In this document: in pieces, positions 48,801 through 58,326 of the stretch
Layout of the letters: every line of letters starts with the position of its first letter
How positions within the stretch are numbered: the stretch's first letter is position 1
Notes under the pieces: model-generated
Told to the model about the DNA's origin: nothing
What the model saw: only the letters and a program-made list of their open reading frames with translations
Databases searched by the model: none
Made by a program: the position numbers and the translations under genes
NCBI GenBank assembly: GCA_964019415.1
Contig: OZ025874.1
Coordinates: forward strand, 6,154,592-6,218,591
Length of the DNA stretch: 64,000 nt
Reading direction: 5' to 3'
DNA from: Ianthella basta
Taxonomy: Eukaryota > Porifera > Demospongiae > Verongiida > Ianthellidae

Positions 48801-51543
48801 CATTAAGTAAATGATGAATCCGATTGGCCAGGGCAGGGTCTTGCCCTGGACACAAGTCAGTTTATGCAATGTAACCAGACCCTTCCGTGGGGGGGGGGGG
48901 GGAGGTTGGCATGTGAAACTAACCTGCAGCCCTGTGTGCCATGGAGGGCACCTCTCTGTGTGCTGTTGTAGTTTTGATTGACTAGTTCATGCTGCCTGAG
49001 GTATCAATGGTGTTGGTGGTATTGATAGCATTGCCCAGGACTATTTTGAGTGTGATGTGTTTGTTGTGCACAGTGCATGGCTTACATATTTGTTCTTGGG
49101 TACAAGTACAGTGTAGTTGTGGGTGACCGATCACTTCCCTTCATTTCCCTCCTTATTCACCTCCCAACTGACTAGGGCATAAGGACTATAGCAAGGACTG
49201 TGCTGCAGCCATTTTGTACAGTGCTGAGACTGGTACTCAAGTGGCTCTGGATGCAATCCAGCTGCTGGGTAAGGTGTGAGATGTGAAGGCGTAGGGGTGA
49301 GATACTAGAGGCACCCTGTGTGAGAGAGGTGATGTTAGGTTGGATGGTTGTCCCTAAAAAGCAAATGGCTGAATCACCAAAGGGTGTGTCATTGCTCTTG
49401 ATGTGAGTGCTCCCATTACCTCATGCCAACTGCTTCTGTATTGTTTTCGTGAAAGTTATTAGGTATGCTGAGTAGGTAATAGCTTGATTCTTCTTTGGGC
49501 AATCGAGCACACCATGAACACTTGTCAGATTCAATGCAACGTTTCGCCCATCACAGGCTTCGTCAGGCATACAAAACTGATGTTTTCAGTTCGATGTTCT
49601 GATGTTTCGTCAGGCATACAAAACTGTTTTGTATGCCTGACGAAGCCTGTGATGGACGAAACGTTGCATTGAATCTGACAAGTGTTCATGGTGTGCTCGA
49701 TTGTCCAAAGAAGAATCAAGCTATTACTGCTTCTGTATTGCTTCTTGCAATTACGTCACACCATTTTGCCATTTTGGACAACTTCAGCCGATTTCAGAAT
49801 GGTTGGTCAAAAGGCAAATGGCAAATGGCGTGACGTCATAGCAAATGGCAATACTATACAATAGGAGTGACGTAATGGCAAGCAGTTAAACTACCAGTGA
49901 CATCACGCCATTTGATTGTTCTGCCGTTTGCCATTTTGGCCAACCATTCTGAAATCGACTGTACTCTGAAATAAACTGTAAAGGGTGTGAAGTGTGAGGT
50001 GTTTGATCTAGGGCTTGATGTGGGAGATAAGATGAGCCCACTAAAGAATTGTGAGATGTTAGAGGTATGGTATGACCTTTCCTGTGTGATGTGTGAGAGA
50101 TTTGATAAAGAAGGGTGTGAAGTGTGATATATTGAGAGAGTAGTGGGTGAGGTATGAGTTATGAGGTGTGATGTATGAGAGATGTAATGTGTGAAAGGTG
50201 TGAGCCTACATTTATTCCTTATTCATCTATAGCGCTTGTTGGGCTGGTTGTCCAAACTGGGCATATCAATTGTTAATCAGTATTAGATAATGGCTGCAGG
50301 TGGCATCAATCTGACCATGACTATAACCAGTTCAAACAAGGCATTGTTGAGTCAAGCAAGAATGCCACAGGTGTATTTGGATGTATGCCTGAGTCTTGAG
50401 GCATGAGATAACTTTAAGATGGAGAAATTTGGAGGGGTTCATAACACCAATGCAAAAGTGCATCTATGTACATGTACTTTAATTGAGTAGCAAGATAATG
50501 CATTGAAAGATGGGCATGTACTTATGTTCAGGTGATGTTCATCCTATAGACAGCAGCACTTTGACTCACTGAGAAAGATGTCAGTTCGTAAAGACTTGCT
50601 GCTTCTTGATGCTAATCTGAATCACATGCTTACCATTATCAATCAGATATATACGCCTAAGTCTCTCCATTTGTCTGTACCACCGCCAGATTGACGCAAC
50701 TAGCAGTGAATACCAACTACTGATTGCAACGTCTAGTTTGGATAGCCATCCCACAAGTCCTGTACCATCTTGCTCAAGTACACATGTTTAGTCTACTCTT
50801 ATGTAATTTACACATCTTATGTCTGCTCACTCTTTATCTACATATGTTTCGTCTAGTCGTACATTGTTTTCACACAAATAACCTCCTACCTTGTTTCACG
50901 TACATACGTATGTTCTGTCTACTCAGACTTGGTCTACATGTGTTTTGTCTGCACCGACCTCGTCTGTGCATAATTCAGATGTCTCCTCTTAGTCTCATAA
51001 CGGAACTTTTGATCAACTGCTGGTGGCATGATGATCTACATGTACTGTAGATCTAGATAGTGACGTCACCTTTCCAATATGGTTCAACAATCTAGTTTGG
51101 TATGATAGACTTGGTACGTACTGACATAAGGAATCAGTTGGGTGTTATCTGTTGACATAGTAGTTTCATGATATTGGAATAACTATGTCTTATCTATATG
51201 CCATATATTTCTGTCTACCTTTCTGATGGAATGACAAGCTTCCTGATTGTATTATATATAGTAATTGTATTTGCTGAAACCCCCCATGTAATCTTGGACT
51301 GGTAGGACAGTGTATCTGTACTATTTTTATGGTTTAGGATGGGATAAGTGTATGCAAGTATTGTTTATGTATATGCAACCTTCTGTCCTCCGGTACTGTC
51401 AATCAGGTGGCAATGGCTACATCAATGACTACCCTCTTGGGCGGATTCTCCGTGATGCTAAGTTGTATGAGATTGGGGCGGGGACATCAGAGATACGAAG
51501 GATTGTCATCGGTCGAGCCTTCAATAAGATGTTTCTGAATTGA
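34796..51543 (+). CDS. IVD: Isovaleryl-CoA dehydrogenase, mitochondrial (complete, 10 exons)
   Basis: Catalyses isovaleryl-CoA to 3-methylcrotonyl-CoA with FAD in leucine breakdown, in the mitochondrial matrix. Exons: 34796-34951, 38988-39129, 39874-40043, 40355-40448, 40770-40900, 42060-42156, 42363-42538, 47528-47615, 49176-49268 and 51407-51543. All phases match and give 427 residues, close to other IVDs. Exon 1 encodes an arginine-rich, acid-free leader ([20 protein letters not shown]) and then [14 protein letters not shown]. Acyl-CoA dehydrogenase signatures follow: [47 protein letters not shown]. The catalytic glutamate of IVDs lies in GLDLERLV (residue 285). The C-terminus has [20 protein letters not shown] and GAGTSEIRR. 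Intron 1 uses a GC donor (CAG|GCAAGC). Introns hold a pogo transposon, palindromes, microsatellites, a hAT-like MITE and a LINE scrap. A polyadenylation-like ATTAAA lies at 51632. Confidence 0.95.
34952..35665. other. IVD intron 1, 5' part: no gene
   Basis: GC donor at 34952, then sequence without recognisable exon. A C-rich run lies at about 35289-35305. Confidence 0.5.
35666..37500 (-). pseudogene. pogo/Tigger-like transposase with C-terminal PHD finger, in IVD intron 1
   Basis: On the minus strand, 37433-36246 is one frame with a single in-frame TAG (36939-36941). It reads [20 protein letters not shown] (first catalytic aspartate region), then a tandem-repeat expansion and [20 protein letters not shown]. 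After the TAG come [16 protein letters not shown], where N replaces the usual second catalytic D of LLxDGHxSH, and [18 protein letters not shown]. The DDE core thus lacks one acidic residue. After frame changes, lysine/glutamate-rich sequence and a PHD finger ([37 protein letters not shown]4HC3) follow down to 35666. DDE plus PHD is a known arrangement in invertebrate pogo elements. Stop, frameshifts and core change indicate a dead copy. Confidence 0.85.
37087..37319. repeat. 33-bp minisatellite, 7 copies, in frame inside the transposase
   Basis: Seven head-to-tail units of the type GGTGCAAGAACCTTACCACT plus 13 more bases, differing mainly at two positions (CTTA or CCTG). Because 33 is a multiple of three, each unit adds 11 residues ([11 protein letters not shown]) between the first DDE block and QNVY. 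Confidence 0.9.
37501..38987. other. IVD intron 1, 3' part: no gene
   Basis: No exon recognised between the pogo remnant and IVD exon 2. Contains the tandem block at 38208-38407. Confidence 0.5.
38208..38407. repeat. Tandem repeat, about 50-bp unit, about 4 copies
   Basis: Degenerate units share GGCTGAAAATGCACAACATG and GGCCGCTCGTGAGCAGCAG. The last copy is most diverged. Confidence 0.75.
39153..39424. repeat. 272-bp palindrome with hammerhead-like cores, IVD intron 2
   Basis: Two arms of about 125 bp in head-to-head orientation around a short GAAAATTG...CAATTTTC centre. Outer ends TTACTAATCTTCTTCTTTG match in reverse. Each arm, read outward from the centre, has CCTGATGAAGCC, a short spacer and GGGC followed by GAAA (left arm) or AAAA (right arm). 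This is the CUGAUGA-stemII-GAAA pattern. It begins 24 bp after the exon 2 donor. Confidence 0.85.
40450..40536. repeat. (TCTG)n microsatellite at an IVD splice donor
   Basis: Tetranucleotide TCTG repeats start within 8 bases of the exon 4 donor (GATG|GTGTGTTTG) and run with interruptions to about 40536. Confidence 0.9.
41749..41945. repeat. (CA)n microsatellite, IVD intron 5
   Basis: Imperfect at the edges (CATGCA, CACG variants) with a pure CA core at about 41809-41890. Confidence 0.95.
42610..42702. repeat. (GTGC)n/(GT)n microsatellite, IVD intron 7
   Basis: Alternating GTGC, GTGT and GTAT words, starting about 80 bp after the exon 7 donor. Confidence 0.85.
42703..44454. other. IVD intron 7: no additional gene
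   Basis: No splice-flanked exon recognised. Open frames around 43097-43372 and 43697-43942 look like background or old repeats. Confidence 0.45.
44455..44900. mobile_element. hAT-like MITE (446 bp), IVD intron 7
   Basis: The left end CAGGGACATAGCCAGG and the complemented right end CAGGGGCGTAGCTACC resemble the CAGGGGCGTAGC-type termini common in hAT derivatives. Flanks share ATAAT, a partial target duplication. No transposase. Confidence 0.65.
45820..45921. repeat. (GT)n microsatellite, IVD intron 7
   Basis: Nearly pure GT with GCACGC and TATG interruptions, ending in a G-run at about 45917. Confidence 0.95.
45975..46395 (+). pseudogene. LINE reverse-transcriptase C-terminal scrap and (CGTG)n tract
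   Basis: Frames read [20 protein letters not shown] (the LLYxxETW block after LINE RT domains), then [20 protein letters not shown] and, after a stop, FGHLQRMPD and a terminal [14 protein letters not shown] (CGTG)n microsatellite follows at 46358-46398. The fragment is dead and lies between two microsatellites. Confidence 0.7.
46400..47527. other. IVD intron 7, 3' part: no gene
   Basis: No exon or element border seen before the exon 8 acceptor (TTGCCGACAG). Confidence 0.5.
49477..49726. repeat. 250-bp palindrome with hammerhead-like cores, IVD intron 9
   Basis: Head-to-head arms with outer ends TAATAGCTTGATTC matching in reverse. Each arm reads outward GCCTGACGAAGCC, a short spacer and (G)GGC/GGAC then GAAACGTTGCAT. 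The CTGACGA...GAAA pattern and the outer block TTCTTCTTTGG(A/G)CAATC are shared with the palindrome at 39153-39424, so the two are one family. The left arm has an extra partial duplication near 49600. Confidence 0.85.
49990..50210 (+). repeat. TGTGAG/GGTGTGA-rich block, IVD intron 9
   Basis: Dense, irregular TGTGA(A/G) words on the sense strand of the intron. Similar sense-strand blocks occur in introns at 54600-54880 and 56100-56560. Confidence 0.6.
50779..50964. repeat. Degenerate 30-bp tandem repeat, IVD intron 9
   Basis: About six units of form TACA(C/T)ATGTTT.GTCTACTC plus about 10 variable bases, for example starting at 50779, 50809, 50839 and 50905. Confidence 0.7.
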
Positions 51544-53590
51544 AACTCTGCTCCTTCAGTACACATTGTCCAGAGCTACTATTATAGTATGTTTTTTTCC
51601 TGACTGCTATGTATTATTCCTGTTGGTTGCAATTAAAAATAGTACATGTAAGAGCTGACATTGTACTGCCTTTGACTGCACACACTACTTATTGCACTGT
51701 ATTATGTGAGCGATTTTGACAAAACAGCCCACTTGTCACTATCTGTCGATTTTGAGCTAGCAGTAGAAGAGCTCTTCGTTGCACTTTCTTGCGCTTCAAC
51801 TGCTGCTCCCATTCCCAAGATACACTCGCTCAAAGTATGAAAATACGCTCGGTGCAATTATGAGAAAATGGCCTGTAACCCTTCCATTATTATATCCGTA
51901 AACATGGCGACAATGTAACTATTCTTCCTGGTTTGAAGCGCAAGAAAGGACTGTGGGTTTCAAACTTGGCCAGGGTTTTGGGCCAATATCACAGGTACGA
52001 AAGATGCAAAAATCCGAATTTATTGAAAACATCACTCGGTTGCATGTTTTTGTTTGTAGTGACACTTCATACATAGCAACAAGTGGGCCCTTTTGTCAAA
52101 TACGCTCACATACGTATAAATGTACTTACAGTTATACTGTACATGTGTACACGTGTGTGTCTTTATTATGTGGGGGCGTGTTGGTGGCTATAATTTGGTT
52201 GGGTTGGATGTCATGTGGTTTGAAGTACATGTGCTGTTTGTGGCTCCCAAGGTATGTGTCTGAGGCATGGAGACGTCTGGTCTGCCTACTGACCCTGGGG
52301 CACAAACTGGCTACAGTAATTAGATAGTATATGCCCACCTGACACCATGCCACGTTTGGCAGTGGCAATGTGGGCTGTGGAGAGAATCCATTTGGTAAGG
52401 CAAGCATCATTCTCTCTGGATGGTTTTCAGGATCAGATGTTGCAAGCAGTAATTGTTACCAGTAATCTGAAGCTATTGCCATTACAGGGTCGATTGGCAC
52501 TTGCTATGTCCAAACCAGGCATCTAAGTGGAGGAAAGTGTAAGCAGAGCGTCTCTTCTCCAAACGCCCCCACATCATCCCTCCTGTCACGTACATATATA
52601 CACTGCATGCAACAAAATGGGCACTGGTGGGGGTCTGAGATTTGGTGACAAGCTGGGAAACAGGATCATTCTACTTTTGCATTCATGGGCACACCTATTG
52701 GTCATGTGCATGATTATCCCATATACTCTCTAAAATTCGGTTCAGGGCATGAATGCACACTAGACAGCTAGTCTATTGAAAACAGCCAAACATGCTTGTG
52801 TTTATAGCATTTCACAATACAACACAACCAGATCAGACCAGCATGGCCTATTACATTACGTGCAGTATATACAAATGTAGTTGCAATTAAATAATACGCA
52901 CAGTAAGAATGAACAGGACTTTACCACCATACGTACATTGCATGTTGTTTTGTAGTCTTTCTAGGTATGGCTGCATGGCCTGGGCCAACTATCTCTCCAG
53001 TTTGTACAAAATGTATACGTAGAGTAGATGCAGGTATAATGTTATGTTTGAGGTAGTATGAATTACTTACTATTATATTTAATACTATCTGTATATCATG
53101 ATTTCTGTATAAAGTCCGTAACGTGTAAAATCTATAGCTGCATTATGTATTGCAGGTGTGTGTACAATATAATATTATATATTCTGTACATGTATTATAG
53201 TCAACATATATATCTTTTGTGCTTTGTTCTTCATTCCTGTATGATTGCAGAATTACTAAAATTACTGGCTTCACATAGCTAACCTGAGAAACTGCACATG
53301 AAACCAGCTATGTACAATTATGTAGAGAGACTACATAATGTCCTCACACACCACTCTATAGGTATTGCCTATATAATACTACTTAGTGACTTATACCTAG
53401 CTATAATTATGCTGTACTATACTGAGTGTTCATGTAGTGACACTGTTGTCAGTGTCCATAAATGGAGCTACTCTTAAGTGATAATTGACCTCCCTTTACC
53501 TCCCCCATAATTTTGATGACATGTTTGGGCATAGACTGTCTGGCTCCAGTGTCATGCTTGATTTGTACAGGACAAGGACTGAGAGATTGG
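51544..53590. other. Intergenic between IVD and the secreted cystine-knot-like gene
   Basis: Contains the IVD 3' untranslated region with ATTAAA at 51632. No further exon recognised. Confidence 0.5.
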
Positions 53591-53598
53591 TATAAATA
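53591..53598 (+). promoter_or_regulatory. TATA box of the secreted cysteine-rich gene
   Basis: TATAAATA at 53591-53598. Transcription would start about 30 bp downstream, near 53622. A 5' leader exon then ends at a donor CTCAA|GTACGT (53756), and its intron is closed by an acceptor CACTGCAG at 54010, directly before the coding start at 54013. No competing ATG-led long frame precedes it. Confidence 0.65.
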
Positions 53599-54010
53599 GA
53601 CCCCTCACACCCCAGAACTCCAGCACACTGCAGCCACTGGCTACTGGGATAGAAAGGAGTGCAACTAGTCCAGTGAGAATTCAGTCCACCAGTTGAGCAA
53701 CAACTCTGTGGAAGAACAAGTCCTGTCTTCTGTGTAGTCTTCTATCACATCTCAAGTACGTACTGTGTGTAAGCAGACAGGAGCCCTATATCGCTAAATG
53801 TGCTGCATTGAGCTTACCGTATCATAAGCGAGTCGTGCAGCACTACTTCTGTAATTAACCTTGCAGCTCTATGTTGCAGTGCTGCTACTGATCTGCTCAT
53901 ATATAACAATTTTTGCTCACACTGCTCTGAAACATCACTAATCTACTATATATTCATTGCTATTCAAATGATGTACAATGCAATGCTGTTCCCTCAACTA
54001 CCCACTGCAG

Positions 54011-57000
54011 CAATGAAGGAGATCAGGGTGCATTTCACTGCTGTAATTGTGTCCACTCTTGCAAGTGAGTCTTTTAATTTGCCTTAATTGTATTCACTTG
54101 TTAGTTTTACTACTTTCCATTGTAAATTAGACTGCAATCTGTGAACAACTGTACTTTACTAGTGCCCTGCATGCCTTACTTGCATGTGTGTGCTGCTCTG
54201 TTGAATTTCATTTCTCTCTGTCATTTGATTTGTGCTAATGTTGTTTGGCATGTGTCTACTATTTTGAGGTTGGAATCAAATTGTTCTATACAGTTCTGTT
54301 CCCACTACTGTTCAGTGTATTGTGTGCTCACTGGGCCACATGGAATATTGCTGTATTAACTATGTTTGGTTGAGTTGTATGTCATTGTTTCAGTAGACAG
54401 GCTGTAGCACCTGGACCTCTAGCATGTCATGAATAGTGTGCTTCATTTCCAATGAGAGTGCAGCATACATATAGCACCTGACACCATATTTACATCTTCA
54501 CCCCTCTGTTGCCTTGGAAGGCTTTTGTCAATGTGTTCCCATGACAATGGAATGCAGAAGGGTGCCCTTGAACGAGTACATCGGACTTGGTATGTGCAAT
54601 AGATGTACCGAATGTGGGAGGAGTGAGGAGTGATGCAATTGATGCATGTTAGGTTTTCAGGTGTGAGAATGAGAGTGGGCTATGTGATAGTGAGGGTGTA
54701 AGAGTGAGGGATGATTTGTGGGAGCAAGGAGGGATATTAATATGACATTTTCTGTTGCATAAGCAGATTTCACTAGTGCTATTGTAGCAATGTTGTGGAT
54801 GTAAGTGGGATGGTGCAATCAAGTGTGCATGTGAGGATGGGGTCCAGTGTGCATATGATGTGTGAGTGCAATCAAGTGCATGGAGTAGCTGCATGGCTGA
54901 TGAATTGGTTGTTGCTGTGCTCCCTCCCTTCTACCCTACATGGCCACCTACATCTGTAGATAACCTGCAGAATACCATCTACCTTGACATTGGGAGGTGT
55001 TCGAGTGTCCCTGTGCCTGAGGAGAGGAGAGTGAACGATTCAGTGGGTGTGGTTCTGGGAAGGGAGGGAAGGGAGGGAAGGGGTTGAAACATTGAGAAGA
55101 ATTATGTGAATGGTGTATGGTATGACATAGAGGAAGCATGTTGATAAGTTAGGCATGTGGGCAGTGAAGAGGCTTGCAGGTAACCTGTTGAATGAATTGG
55201 GGAGGGAAGAGCGAAGAGTATTCCCAATGTAACATCTCCTAATCCTTCCCACCCCAACATACGCCTATTCCCATGCCATGCAGGACGTTTGTACCGGTGC
55301 ACAGTGCATCCCAACTACCACTGAATATGTGACTCTCAATTTGCTGAACAGCGTTGACAACTATCTGGTGACTAAAGAGTGTGGATTGGACTTGTCAAAT
55401 TGCAGCAGCTGCAAGAGAGAGCCTCACTATATTAAACTGTTTGCTGATACTCCTCATGAGCAGGTGGTGGACACAGGGAGGTGTGGGGGGCAGTGCAGCC
55501 CAGATGGTGAGGTGATGGGAGATGTGGTATAGGGATTGAGGTGCTAGTGGAACTATCCTGGAATGCCTGGCTATATTTCCTTGTCATTGAAGCAGCATGC
55601 ATGAATGTTGACATGGCATCATTGTTTGGGAATTGTCATTAGTTTTGGCTATGGAGATGCCATGACAACAGTGAAGATTAGCGACATATAGTGGTGTTAG
55701 TAGCTACAACTGATATGACATCGTTGGCATGACGACATTGTTAACATATTTGTTTGATAGCATGCCATCATCACAGGAAATTCGTGACATTGCTAGGTTA
55801 TTTGCCAAATGATTGGCATGATAGTGTGGTCATGTAGGTGTTGTCCCATTTGGTAAACTATGTATACCTTATCAATGATGCTTGCCGGCACTATTGTCAA
55901 GGCTGACCATAGCATATGGGTGGTATGAGGGCATTGTGGACATTACCACAACGCATTACATTGTGTTTGGTGCTGCTACAGCAACCAGCATTGTACACTT
56001 TGTTACTACAGGTCTGTCATGCAAAGCAACTGCAGTGAGAAGGAAGGCAGTGAATGGACCCAATGGTGTGTGATCATAGCAGATTGTGACACTGCATGCT
56101 ATGTCTCATGTTAGGTGTGAACTAGGCATGTTGTGTGATGAATCAGGAATGAGATAGTGTTATCATGTGAAGCATGAGATCTAGACTAGACGTAGTTGAG
56201 TACAAGGTGTGATGCGCGATCATGTGATCAAGGGTAGTAGTTGTGTATGTGTGAGGTGTGAGGTGTGAGACTATTAGTTGCAAGAATGGGTGAGATGTGA
56301 GATTATATGGTGTAAGGGTGAGAGGGTAATGAGTTAGCAGAAGCAGTGTATCAGGTGAGAGAGTGTCATATCTGTTGTATATACAACAGAGGAGAGGGGT
56401 GCTTGTGCAAGTTTACAAATACTGTAACAGTGTGAGTTAGAGGATGTGAACGTGTAGAGAGCTAGGGAGTAGGTGTGAAGTGTGAGGGAGCTTGTTGTTT
56501 GTGATTCACTCTGAGGTGAGAGAGGTTGTTAAGTGCAAGGAGTGCATGGGGGAGGGTGACAGGAGCATTACGGCAGGGTAAGCCTGTGATGTGCTGTTAA
56601 AGTGTTTTTTGTCCGTATTTCCATTGTCTAGGTGATGAGCTTGTGGAAGTTATTGAGACATGTAGTTGCCAAAACGTCTGTTACCGCATGTCATACTGGG
56701 AGTCTTACTACCAGAGTACAACAGATGACAGTGGGGACACCAAGAATGAGGAGAAGGTTCGTATCTTAGTGTTTTGTGAGCTGGCTATAGGCCTATGGCA
56801 AAGGCATCCAATACACTGCACAAAATGATGCGGCATGAGGAAGAAAATCAGCCACAGCTGAGGCTAGCTCGAATTAACCTGGAGCCTGCACTCTAACACT
56901 CAGCGACTAAACCATATCTATATTAACAACACTTGCTTCTAATTGCCTTATGTGCTAGCTGTGACGTCCATTAGCTAGCTAACCCAACTTTGCTGCCAGC

Positions 57001-57773
57001 CAGCAGCTGGTATAATGATGCATATACAAGGTGCACGAGGGAAGTGAAATGCTGATTGCCAGGATTGACGGCTTGGTGCATGCATGGCTGAAACTCCATG
57101 ATCAGAGAGCGTACCGTATGTAGGTCCCATGTCTTGGTGTAGCACATGCAAATGCATGCATGTATCTACACACGTACATGTATGCAGCAATGCACCGTGT
57201 GTGCACTTGCATGCATGTTGTACGTAATGCCGAACCATCAGTATACATGTTGAGTGTTGCATGTACAGTACATGTGATACTATGATTTACTCACCTCATG
57301 CCATACATCCCAGCTGGTTGATGTAGGAAGATGTGTTGGCGACTGTGATCAAGCCCCTGATGCTGTCTGCCTTTTCCCGTGAGCACATTATTGTTCACTG
57401 TCACATATAGTTTATACATGCATGACTGTACGTGTTTATGATCATTGGCACTAGGGCATGCATTCAAGGGTTATATTTTATATAGCATGCATTGTTACAA
57501 TTTTTCATGGTTATTTTGGAAATGTGCATGTGCGCATATGATTATTTGTGCTTGAAAGAATGCCATTGTCTGCAGCTGCAGTGTATCATACTACTCGATC
57601 ACCTTGCCCTCATTGATCCTTCAATTAACAGGGTTCCAGGTGGTCATTGTATCAAGTTTCAGGACCGATCATGCATACCTGACCAAGTATCATTGACTGA
57701 GGAAGAGTTTACTGATGGAAATGGAGAAGTCCAGTCTTTGGGCATTATTGGCGAGTGTAGATGTCAGAGTTAG
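54011..57773 (+). CDS. Secreted cysteine-rich protein with cystine-knot-like motifs (complete, 7 coding exons)
   Basis: Exons: 54011-54064 (ATG at 54013), 54521-54589, 54960-55030, 55284-55506, 56632-56756, 57314-57378 and 57632-57773. Every junction is phase-consistent and gives 248 residues. The N-terminus MKEIRVHFTAVIVSTLASFC is a probable signal peptide. Three related segments follow: IYLDIGRCSS, QVVDTGRCGGQCSPD and KLVDVGRCVGDCDQ. The last two contain C-x-G-x-C, and each is followed downstream by C-x-C (VIETCSCQNVC; IIGECRCQS at the C-terminus). CxGxC...CxC is the ring-and-closing pattern of cystine-knot growth factors and CTCK domains, so I infer two tandem knot-like domains in an extracellular ligand or matrix protein. 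I do not recognise a named family. A good TATA box upstream suggests regulated expression. The acceptor at 54520 and the donor at 56757 (GTTCGT) are the weakest sites. Confidence 0.75.
54600..54880 (+). repeat. GTGAG-rich intron block
   Basis: GGAGTGAGGAGTGATG, GGTGTGAGAATGAG and GTAAGAGTGAGGGATG-type words on the sense strand immediately follow the exon donor at 54590. Confidence 0.55.
55507..56631 (+). other. Intron of the cystine-knot-like gene; GTGAG-rich part at 56100-56560
   Basis: No further exon recognised. The second half is rich in TGTGAG/GTGTGA words on the sense strand. Confidence 0.5.
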
Positions 57774-58326
57774 AGATTTACAGTACAAGCAATTTATATT
57801 TGTACGTACCATATGTACCACATGACAGCTTTTACAATAGGTCATATACTTATATATACAGTATAATATCCTCTGACCAGTTATTAATTGGCTGTGTATA
57901 TGCTTCAATCATATAATATACCTCCATATGTACATGTATGTACAGTACTCGAGACCAGTAATGATTGACTTGCAACTGCATGCATGCAAATTTGTTATAT
58001 GTGTTAACTTACCAGTACTGTAAGATCCCCCTATATAAAAAGCTGTATATAATATACTGCACTATTTTCACTGTCTATTATAATAATCATTACCATGTTT
58101 GGCAATGTGCTTCAATTGCACTCTATTATTATAGCTGACTAGGTACAGTATGTATATAGTTACATAATATATGGATGATGCAATATTGCTGTCCATGTAC
58201 TGGACAGTTGTATCACACAAAATTAATACGGGATATGGTATAGTAATCACAACCAGTGCTACAGGTGTAGTTACATTCAACTACACGTTTTCATCTAGTA
58301 CAAAAGTTAATGAATCATGTATTAGG
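57774..58326. other. Convergent intergenic region
   Basis: AT-rich sequence between the 3' ends of two convergent genes, the cystine-knot-like gene (+) and ALDH16A1 (-). It should hold both polyadenylation sites. Confidence 0.5.
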
